From Campylobacterota bacterium (GTDB lineage: Bacteria > Campylobacterota > Campylobacteria > Campylobacterales > Sulfurovaceae): a stretch of 10,917 bases of DNA. Below the pieces are notes generated by a model. The model had not been told where the DNA came from. It ran no database searches and was given only the letters and a program-made list of their open reading frames with translations. The translations under genes and the position numbers were made by a program. Shown here piece after piece: positions 1 through 5,032 of the stretch. Position 1 is the stretch's first letter; every line of letters starts with the position of its first letter. Location of the stretch: NCBI GenBank assembly GCA_003646505.1, contig QMKT01000044.1:1-10917 (forward strand), in the 5' to 3' direction.

Positions 1-720
1 CATTTTTCTTCTCATGTAAAAGCAGTAACGACTGAGACCATACGCAGGGCATCTAATGCAGGAGAAGTGCTTGCCAAGATCGAAAAAGAAACGGGTGTGA
101 GTTTTGAGGTCATCTCTGGTGATGAAGAGGCAAGACTGACACTACTGGCAGTGCAACACAGACTTTCAAAATTGCAATATGCATCAGATACTTTTGTACT
201 CATAGATATAGGTGGAGGGTCGACTGAGCTGATCTTCCACTATGGAGATGAGACTGTATCTAAGAGTTTCCCTGTGGGTATTGTGACGATTGCCCAAACG
301 TATATAACCCTGGAAAACATAGAAAAAGCACTCCCCAAAGAGATGAGGGATATGCAAATGTTCTGTGCCCAAATGTATGGAACAAAATCGAAAGTGAATG
401 CATTTGTTGCCACAGCAGGTACACCTACCACAGTTGCTGCAATGAAGCTGGGGTTTAATTATGAAACCTATGATGCATCAAAAATAAACGGCACCTCATT
501 GATACTGGATGAGTTAGATCTTTATTTAAATAAATTACTCGCTATGCCTTTTGAAGAGAGAGAAGTCGCTGTAGGTACTGGACGTTCTGATCTTATTGCT
601 GCGGGTATACTTATTTATAAACAACTTTATAAAATATTGGAATTTGATATATGTGTGGTGGTGGATGATGGGCTACGTGAGGGTGTTGCTTTGAATGCCT
701 GTTTGGAAGCATCCAAATAA
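1..720 (+). CDS. Ppx/GppA-family exopolyphosphatase / pppGpp phosphohydrolase, 3' part
   Basis: The 3' part of a gene whose start lies before the window; the frame is open from base 1, giving 239 visible residues ending at TAA 718-720. Family members hydrolyse terminal phosphates of polyphosphate and/or pppGpp in the cytosol. The visible sequence carries the family's landmarks in order: TTETIRRASN near the left edge (the conserved Ala-rich/Arg/Asn strand-helix of the ASKHA fold), VISGDEEARL, the phosphate-2 loop DIGGGSTEL (about bases 205-231), ATAGTPTT (adenosine-type loop) and GRSDLIAAG, then DDGLREGVAL near the C-terminus. It ends straight after the catalytic module, so it is a short form without the extra C-terminal HD-like domain of Escherichia coli Ppx/GppA. 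The sequence cannot decide between polyphosphate and pppGpp as substrate. ilvB follows after 54 bp with its own promoter, so it is probably a separate transcript. Confidence 0.9.
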   Translation, partial: HFSSHVKAVTTETIRRASNAGEVLAKIEKETGVSFEVISGDEEARLTLLAVQHRLSKLQYASDTFVLIDIGGGSTELIFHYGDETVSKSFPVGIVTIAQTYITLENIEKALPKEMRDMQMFCAQMYGTKSKVNAFVATAGTPTTVAAMKLGFNYETYDASKINGTSLILDELDLYLNKLLAMPFEEREVAVGTGRSDLIAAGILIYKQLYKILEFDICVVVDDGLREGVALNACLEASK

Positions 721-736
721 ACTCTAATCTTTTTTA

Positions 737-744
737 GCTATAAT
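737..744 (+). promoter_or_regulatory. Candidate sigma-70 promoter of ilvBN (-10 box)
   Basis: A perfect TATAAT (739-744) preceded by GC and a T run (731-735) lies in the gap between the phosphatase gene and ilvB. This would place the start near 751 and give a leader of about 24 nt before the ilvB Shine-Dalgarno GGAG (763-766). No -35 box is apparent, which is normal for Campylobacterota promoters. No leader peptide, attenuator or T-box-like structure fits into so short a leader. A second TATAAT at 754-759 is too close to the ribosome binding site to be preferred. Confidence 0.6.
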
Positions 745-774
745 CAAACAAAATATAATAATGGAGTGTAAACC

Positions 775-2472
775 ATGCAGATGAGTGGTGCACAAATGGT
801 ATGTGAAGCGATCATCGCTGAGGGTGTAACAACCGTATTTGGTTATCCTGGTGGCGCGATCATGCACGTTTATGATGAAATATACAAACAAAATGGGTTC
901 GAGCATATCTTGAATCGTCACGAACAAGCTTCTGTTCACGCAGCAGATGGATATGCGAGAGCAACAGGTGATGTAGGGGTAGCGATGGTTACTTCCGGAC
1001 CTGGTTTTACGAATGCTGTCACAGGACTGGCAACAGCATATATGGATTCTATTCCTCTTGTTGTTATCTCTGGACAGGTACCTTCACAGCTTATCGGTAC
1101 GGATGGTTTTCAGGAAATTGATGCAGTGGGTATTTCGAGACCTTGTACAAAACATAATTTCCTGGTACGTTCACTTGAAGAGCTTCCTCGTTTAATGAAA
1201 GAAGCATTTTACATTGCACGTTCTGGAAGACCAGGACCGGTACTGATAGATGTCCCTAAAGATATTACGGTAGACATCGGTGAATTTATTTATCCTGATT
1301 CTGTAGATATCCCAACGTATAAACCAACATATAAAGGCAATAAAAGACAGATAGAAAAAGCTGTTGAAGCAATGAAAGATGCGAAAAAACCTTTGCTTTA
1401 TATCGGTGGGGGTGTAGTTCTTTCAAATGCAAGTGACTTAGTACGTGAATTGGCGCAAAAAACACAGATACCTGCGGTTGAAACATTGATGGCAAGAGGT
1501 GTACTGGGTGCAAAGAATCCATTACTTCTTGGTATGCTTGGTATGCATGGTAACTATGCTTCGAATATGGCAATGTCTGAGACTGATCTGGTTATCTCAC
1601 TGGGTGCAAGGTTCGATGACAGGGTAACAGGCAAACTTTCAGAGTTTGCCAAGTATGCCGATATTATTCATGTTGATATTGATGCAGCAAACATAGGTAA
1701 ACTTGTTGATGTTGATTATCCTATTGTTGGAGACATCACAGAGGTTGTTGAAGCAATGCTTCCACAGCTTGATGGCATAGATACAGACAGATTTGAAGCA
1801 TGGAGAAACATTTTAAATCGTTATGATGAGCTTCATCCTCAATCTTTTGTTGATTCTGATGACGTGATAAAGCCACAGTGGGCTATTGAACGTATTGGTG
1901 AACTTGTAGGTGAGAATGCGATCATTACATCTGATGTTGGACAGCATCAGATGTGGGCAGCGCAACATTACCCTTTTGACAGACCGCGTCAATGGATCAA
2001 TTCCGGTGGACTTGGGACGATGGGGTTTGGTTTTCCTGCAGCACTTGGTGCCAAAAAAGCATTTCCTGAAAAAACAGTTATTAATGTCACAGGTGACGGG
2101 TCAATACTTATGAATATGCAAGAGTTGGTGACTGCTGCTGAATATAAAATACCAGTAATAAACCTTATACTTAACAATCACTTCCTCGGAATGGTAAGAC
2201 AGTGGCAAACGTTCTTTTATGAAAAACGTTATTCTGAAACAGATTTGTCATTCCAGCCAAATTGGAAAGCTTTGGCTGAGGCGTGTGGTGGTATCGGGTA
2301 TGATGTAACAACGAAAGAAGAGTTTGATGCAGCGATCAAAGATGCGATAGAACAAGATAAAGTATGTTTTATGAACGTAGCGGTAAACCGGTTTGAAGAT
2401 GTACTTCCGATGGTTCCATCGGGTGGTGCACTGTTTAACATGATGTTACCTCAAAAAGTGGAGGGAAAATAA
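775..2472 (+). CDS. ilvB: Acetolactate synthase, large (catalytic) subunit
   Basis: ThDP-, FAD- and Mg-dependent acetohydroxyacid synthase: condenses two pyruvates to 2-acetolactate (valine/leucine path) or pyruvate with 2-oxobutyrate (isoleucine path), in the cytosol. It has 565 residues, the usual length. The N-terminal PYR domain has GYPGGAIM (23-30) and the cofactor-activating Glu50 in HEQASVHAADGYARATG. The central FAD-binding domain includes ARFDDRVTGK. The C-terminal PP domain holds the ThDP/Mg motif from GDGS (440-443) to the Asn pair 467-468, followed by GMVRQWQ. The HEQ and RFDDR elements separate it from other ThDP enzymes such as pyruvate oxidase. The start ATG has GGAG eight bases upstream; a second in-frame ATG at 781 is possible but less well spaced. 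The stop overlaps the ilvN start by one base (TAATG), indicating translational coupling. The Campylobacter orthologue is usually named ilvI. Confidence 0.97.
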   Translation: MQMSGAQMVCEAIIAEGVTTVFGYPGGAIMHVYDEIYKQNGFEHILNRHEQASVHAADGYARATGDVGVAMVTSGPGFTNAVTGLATAYMDSIPLVVISGQVPSQLIGTDGFQEIDAVGISRPCTKHNFLVRSLEELPRLMKEAFYIARSGRPGPVLIDVPKDITVDIGEFIYPDSVDIPTYKPTYKGNKRQIEKAVEAMKDAKKPLLYIGGGVVLSNASDLVRELAQKTQIPAVETLMARGVLGAKNPLLLGMLGMHGNYASNMAMSETDLVISLGARFDDRVTGKLSEFAKYADIIHVDIDAANIGKLVDVDYPIVGDITEVVEAMLPQLDGIDTDRFEAWRNILNRYDELHPQSFVDSDDVIKPQWAIERIGELVGENAIITSDVGQHQMWAAQHYPFDRPRQWINSGGLGTMGFGFPAALGAKKAFPEKTVINVTGDGSILMNMQELVTAAEYKIPVINLILNNHFLGMVRQWQTFFYEKRYSETDLSFQPNWKALAEACGGIGYDVTTKEEFDAAIKDAIEQDKVCFMNVAVNRFEDVLPMVPSGGALFNMMLPQKVEGK

Positions 2473-2951
2473 TGGAAAATTCAATTAATGAAAGACGTGT
2501 TATTTCTGTTATCGTTCTCAATGAAAGTTCAGTTCTTGCACGTATAACGGCACTCTTTGCAGGACGTGGATATAATATAGAATCGCTCACTGTAGCACCC
2601 ATACCTGAGAGTGATATGTCACATATTACTATTGCAACCAATGGGTCTGCTAAAGTGATGGAACAAATTACGAAACAGTTACATAAGTTGATTCCCGTCT
2701 ATAAAGTCATCGAACATGAAGAGATGGTTGAAAAAGAGATGGTTTTAGCTAAGTTCCCAATCACTGAACATCTTTCAGATGTTGGTGCTTTATGTGCTGC
2801 GTACAATGGTGGTATTGTCAATGTTGGTAAAGAGATGATCATTGCAATGGTTGCAGATGAGCCTAATCGTATTAAACATTTTATAGAAGCAGCACAACGT
2901 TATAATCCAAGTGAGATCGTACGTGGCGGTGTGGTTGCGATAGAACGCTAA
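2472..2951 (+). CDS. ilvN: Acetolactate synthase, small (regulatory) subunit
   Basis: Regulatory subunit that activates IlvB and confers feedback inhibition by branched-chain amino acids. It has 159 residues, as usual (ilvH/ilvN). The N-terminal ACT domain (about 8-80) shows RRVISVIVLNESSVLARI, then GRGYNIESLTVAP (31-43) and SHITIAT; the C-terminal IlvN domain follows (about 85-159) with the common ending EIVRGGVVAIER. The ATG shares its A with the last base of the ilvB stop, and GAGGG lies at 2461-2465, so the two subunits are made from one message. One point is unusual: aligned by eye to E. coli IlvH, the Gly at the valine-binding turn (G14 in ENESGALSR) is Ser20 here, while the Asn of the GYNIES loop is kept. 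A REP-like palindrome lies just after the stop. Confidence 0.95.
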   Translation: MENSINERRVISVIVLNESSVLARITALFAGRGYNIESLTVAPIPESDMSHITIATNGSAKVMEQITKQLHKLIPVYKVIEHEEMVEKEMVLAKFPITEHLSDVGALCAAYNGGIVNVGKEMIIAMVADEPNRIKHFIEAAQRYNPSEIVRGGVVAIER

Positions 2952-2961
2952 GACAATCAAA

Positions 2962-3000
2962 CTCGTTCCCATGCATTCCCATGGAGACCGTGGGAACGAG
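2962..3000. repeat. REP-like palindromic element with two alternative hairpins
   Basis: A perfect 10-bp inverted repeat, CTCGTTCCCA (2962-2971) and TGGGAACGAG (2991-3000), encloses a third TTCCCA unit. That third unit can instead form a tight inner hairpin: TTCCCATGG (2976-2984), loop AGA, CCGTGGGAA (2988-2996), nine pairs with one G-U. The two folds exclude each other. The TTCCCAyG...CrTGGGAA core, with the GCAT between units, resembles from memory the intergenic REP-type repeats spread by RAYT (TnpA-REP) transposases. There is no U run after the stem (the next bases are AGTTATTTAA), so it is not a classical rho-independent terminator, although it may still slow or end ilvBN transcription before lpxD. 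It is clearly more GC-rich than its surroundings. No other copy is visible in the window. Confidence 0.6.
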
Positions 3001-3028
3001 AGTTATTTAAATATAAAGGACTCTCCAT

Positions 3029-3988
3029 ATGATTTACAAACTCTCCCAGATCACAGAAAATATTGACTTAGATTTTGCAGGTACGGATATAGAAATCAAT
3101 GGTATCCACACATTAAGTGAAGCAACATCTACACAACTTAGTTTTTTTACAGACAGTAAATATGCCTCACAGTTAAAAGATACAAAAGCAGCAGCTGTGC
3201 TTATAGATGAAAAGCATGCTGAATTATTGCCATCTACAACGATTGCTCTTATCACGGATGAAGCCTATCTCAAGCTGGCATTGGCTTCCAAATTTTTCGC
3301 ACATAAACTGATCACAAAAGGTGGACATCCTGCGTTGGGTGAGAACTGTGACATAGATAAGCGTGTACGCTTTGGTAATAATGTAACGCTTGGTGATAAT
3401 GTCACTGTGATGGCAGGGTGTTATGTGGGAGATAATGTTGTTGTCGGTTCAGGTACTTTGTTGCACCCTAATGTCACATTGTATCATCATACACAGATCG
3501 GTGCTGAATGTATCATTCATAGTGGTACGGTCATAGGCTGTGATGGCTATGGATTTGCACATACTAGATTTGGTGAACATGTAAAAATTTATCAAAATGG
3601 TAATGTTGTGGTTGAAGATAATGTAGAGATAGGGGCGAACTGTGCCATAGACAGAGCAGTATTTGGAACAACCTATATACGCAAAGGAACAAAACTAGAT
3701 AACCTTATACAGATAGCCCATAACTGTGATGTAGGAGAACACTCTTTATGTGCAGCGCAAGTAGGGCTTGCAGGTTCTACTACTTTGGGAAGAAATGTTG
3801 TGATGGGTGGACAAAGTGCCACAGCAGGACACTTGGAAGTGGGGGCTTTTGCAACCATAGCAGGTAAAGGAGGCGTGACTAAATCACTTGAAGGCGGTAA
3901 AACGTATGCAGGTTTTCCTGCCATAGACCATAAATTATGGTTACGTTTACAAGCTAAAATGATGGGTTTGGTAAAACGTAAAAAGTAG
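3029..3988 (+). CDS. lpxD: UDP-3-O-acylglucosamine N-acyltransferase (lipid A synthesis)
   Basis: Third step of lipid A synthesis: transfers a 3-hydroxyacyl chain from acyl-carrier protein to the 2-amino group of the UDP-3-O-acyl sugar, at the cytosolic side of the inner membrane. It has 319 residues; family members are typically 310-345. The N-terminal uridine-binding domain (about 1-95) is followed by a left-handed beta helix of hexapeptide repeats (about 103-285, e.g. [20 protein letters not shown]) and a short C-terminal helix (301-319). The catalytic His231 sits in QIAHN and a second conserved His268 in [14 protein letters not shown] (172-177) is also a family signature. The start ATG has AAGGA (3016-3020) eight bases upstream. 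Placement after ilvB-ilvN matches C. jejuni, although a palindrome intervenes here. I saw no clear separate promoter in the 77-bp gap, so read-through from ilvN is likely. Confidence 0.96.
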   Translation: MIYKLSQITENIDLDFAGTDIEINGIHTLSEATSTQLSFFTDSKYASQLKDTKAAAVLIDEKHAELLPSTTIALITDEAYLKLALASKFFAHKLITKGGHPALGENCDIDKRVRFGNNVTLGDNVTVMAGCYVGDNVVVGSGTLLHPNVTLYHHTQIGAECIIHSGTVIGCDGYGFAHTRFGEHVKIYQNGNVVVEDNVEIGANCAIDRAVFGTTYIRKGTKLDNLIQIAHNCDVGEHSLCAAQVGLAGSTTLGRNVVMGGQSATAGHLEVGAFATIAGKGGVTKSLEGGKTYAGFPAIDHKLWLRLQAKMMGLVKRKK

Positions 3989-3999
3989 TGCTTTAATTG

Positions 4000-4008
4000 T
4001 GATATAAT
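4000..4008 (+). promoter_or_regulatory. Extended -10 promoter of the 76-residue gene
   Basis: TG at 4000-4001, one base, then TATAAT at 4003-4008 is a full-consensus extended -10 element, located 11 bases after the lpxD stop. The predicted start near 4015 gives a 25-nt leader containing the Shine-Dalgarno AAAGGA just before the ATG at 4040. It implies that the small gene is expressed independently of lpxD, and probably strongly. Confidence 0.65.
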
Positions 4009-4039
4009 CAATTTGTATTTAAAATTTAAAGGAATTATA

Positions 4040-4270
4040 ATGAGCGGAACAGTTACAAATGTAGATGAAATGACATTAAGTGGAACAAAAGACGGAAAGA
4101 TCACTATTACTACTGTGGCACAACCTTATGGACCTAAAAGTGAAAGTGTAGCAAGTATTGGTATTTCTCTTCAGGCAGGATCCGAAGAGCCAGACTGGAA
4201 AGTACATATTCCAAAAGCAAATATTGATGCTGTGATCGAAGCATTGACAGAAGCCAAAAAGAGTTTATAA
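4040..4270 (+). CDS. Conserved-looking small protein of unknown function (76 aa)
   Basis: I do not recognise this protein. The frame is open from an ATG at 4013, but the ATG at 4040 is the better start: AAAGGA ends seven bases before it, and the predicted transcription start (about 4015) lies downstream of the earlier codon's first base. The 76 residues begin MSGTVTNVDEMTLSG and have no signal peptide, membrane segment or cysteines. The first half alternates hydrophobic and polar residues (beta-like: KITITTVAQPYG, VASIGISLQAG). The end, DWKVHIPKANIDAVIEALTEAKKSL, looks like a strand plus an amphipathic helix. A small beta-sheet-plus-helix fold such as the PC4/YdbC single-stranded DNA-binding type would suit this pattern, but that is only a shape resemblance. 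It has its own strong promoter and is followed by a terminator-like hairpin, so it is a one-gene unit. Confidence 0.8.
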   Translation: MSGTVTNVDEMTLSGTKDGKITITTVAQPYGPKSESVASIGISLQAGSEEPDWKVHIPKANIDAVIEALTEAKKSL

Positions 4271-4280
4271 GTTTAAAGAG

Positions 4281-4311
4281 AGAAGTATAGGGGCTGTGCC
4301 CATACACTTCT
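4281..4311. terminator. Imperfect bidirectional terminator between convergent genes
   Basis: AGAAGTATAGGGGC (4281-4294), loop TGT, GCCCATACACTTCT (4298-4311): a 14-position stem with two mismatches, closed by four G-C pairs. It lies exactly between the stop of the 76-residue gene (+) and the stop of the PAS gene (-), overlapping the latter by one base. Neither side has a strong U run, so efficiency is uncertain, but position and shape fit a shared terminator. Confidence 0.55.
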
Positions 4312-4760
4312 TACTCATCATGCATCATGACTTTATATTGGTCTAATGCTCTTTGCATTGAATCTGGATCAGGAATCTTTCTTCCTGCGATATATCCGGT
4401 GATATTACCCTCATCATCTAACTTGGGTTTGATCCATACTACAACAAGATAGTATTTCCCCTCAGCAGTCATATTTTTAACAAACCCTTCCCAGTAGTTT
4501 CCACCTTTAATCGTTTCCCATAAGCCTTTAAATGCTACTTTTGGCATATCAGGATGTCTGTTGATATTGTGTGGTGCACCTATGAGCTCTTCTTTTGTGT
4601 AGCCTGTTAAATCTCTGAATTTACGGTTTGCATAGGTGATGATACCAGCAGTATCAGTTTCTGTGATCATAACACCGCCATCAAATGGCACTTGTTCATC
4701 TATGGGGTCAGGTTTAGTAATTTCTTTCCCTGTAATAATGTTTTTGATCGTCTTGCCCAT
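4311..4760 (-). CDS. Stand-alone PAS-domain sensor protein, Aer/CetB-like
   Basis: 149 residues consisting almost entirely of one PAS domain (about 25-135), with no output domain and no membrane segment. The core follows the redox-sensing PAS domain of the aerotaxis receptor Aer closely: TYANRKFRDLTGYTKEELIG (42-61), HNINRHPDMPKVAF (64-77, matching Aer's HNMVRHPDMPKAAF including the Arg-His-x-Asp flavin-pocket residues), W90, then VKN with Asn96 and KYYLVVVWIKP. FAD binding is therefore likely. In Campylobacter, single-domain PAS proteins such as CetB pass redox signals to a separate transducer (CetA) for energy taxis; a similar role is inferred here, but no transducer gene is in the window. 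GGGAGA (4765-4770) precedes the ATG. The gene is divergent from metH and convergent with the 76-residue gene. Its leader may contain the structured element at 4793-4872. Confidence 0.88.
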   Translation of the reverse strand: MGKTIKNIITGKEITKPDPIDEQVPFDGGVMITETDTAGIITYANRKFRDLTGYTKEELIGAPHNINRHPDMPKVAFKGLWETIKGGNYWEGFVKNMTAEGKYYLVVVWIKPKLDDEGNITGYIAGRKIPDPDSMQRALDQYKVMMHDE

Positions 4761-4785
4761 TTTTTCTCCCTATGATTGTAAATTA

Positions 4786-4791
4786 TTTATA
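4786..4791 (-). promoter_or_regulatory. Possible -10 box for the PAS gene
   Basis: On the minus strand TATAAA (4786-4791) would start a transcript near 4779, with a leader of about 19 nt containing GGGAGA. An alternative is a perfect TATAAT on the minus strand at 4898-4903, which would give a leader of about 130 nt carrying the large hairpin at 4793-4872. Sequence alone does not choose between them; neither has a clear -35. Confidence 0.35.
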
Positions 4792-4792
4792 A

Positions 4793-4872
4793 AAGTGAGT
4801 AGACAGAAAAAGTAGAAATATGTTCTGCAGTTTGGCAATCTACTTGAGACCCATAACTTTCTGTCCTCACTT
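4793..4872. other. Structured intergenic element (nested 22-bp stem)
   Basis: Three adjacent arms pair perfectly and in nested order: AAGTGAG (4793-4799) with CTCACTT (4866-4872); GACAGAAA (4802-4809) with TTTCTGTC (4858-4865); and AAGTAGA (4810-4816) with TCTACTT (4839-4845). Irregularities are a TA bulge (4800-4801) and an unpaired 12-nt stretch on the other side (4846-4857). The apical loop (4817-4838) contains the palindrome CTGCAG. All 22 pairs are Watson-Crick, so both strands can fold. It lies between the divergent PAS gene and metH. On the minus strand the stem ends in CTCACTTTT, terminator- or attenuator-like, just before the PAS gene; on the plus strand nothing U-rich follows. It matches no riboswitch I can recognise. 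It could be a leader element, a small RNA or a degenerate miniature inverted repeat. Confidence 0.55.
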
Positions 4873-4892
4873 CACAGATGAGTTTAGCCTGT

Positions 4893-4919
4893 TTGATATT
4901 ATAAGTAATATAGTATCAA
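4893..4919. promoter_or_regulatory. 27-bp dyad, operator-like or small hairpin
   Basis: TTGATATTAT (4893-4902), seven-base spacer, ATAGTATCAA (4910-4919): ten paired positions with one T-G. It lies about 110 bp upstream of metH and 130 bp upstream of the PAS gene. As DNA it looks like an operator for a dimeric repressor, with TTGATA/TATCAA half-sites; as RNA it would be a weak AT-rich hairpin. It also contains the minus-strand TATAAT at 4898-4903. No regulator can be named from the sequence. Confidence 0.4.
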
Positions 4920-4986
4920 TGTCTTGCTTATATCGACATAATACTTTATATTATAGCATGAATTTAACCATATTTTCGACATACTT

Positions 4987-4995
4987 TGCTACAAT
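4987..4995 (+). promoter_or_regulatory. metH promoter (extended -10)
   Basis: TG at 4987-4988 with TACAAT at 4990-4995 (TTTGCTACAAT) forms an extended -10 box. It predicts a start near 5002 and a leader of about 31 nt containing AAGGA (5021-5025). A second perfect TATAAT at 5004-5009 could start about 14 nt later. Either leader is far too short for a cobalamin or SAM riboswitch, so control of metH, if any, would act at the DNA level in the upstream gap. Confidence 0.6.
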
Positions 4996-5032
4996 TACAG
5001 CATTATAATAAATCTGGATAAAGGAACTCTTT

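Noticed and set aside
2962..3010. Classical rho-independent terminator after ilvN
   Set aside because: The stem is good but is followed by AGTTATTTAA rather than a U run, and the internal third repeat unit fits a REP-like element better.
4013..4039. Upstream ATG giving an 85-residue version of the small protein
   Set aside because: The predicted transcription start is at about 4015, inside or after this codon, and the Shine-Dalgarno AAAGGA fits only the ATG at 4040.
4934..4983. Repeated CGACATA (4934-4940 and 4977-4983) upstream of metH
   Set aside because: Two 7-mers 43 bp apart in AT-rich DNA are too weak on their own to call a regulator site; a conserved spacing in relatives would be needed.
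4820..5008. Open frame of 62 codons on + between the PAS gene and metH
   Set aside because: It has no ribosome binding site, covers the self-complementary element, the dyad and the metH promoter, and its composition looks like translated AT-rich spacer.
4873..5032. Cobalamin, SAM or SAH riboswitch ahead of metH
   Set aside because: I looked for a B12-box-like sequence and an extended conserved leader and found none; the predicted leader is only about 31 nt.
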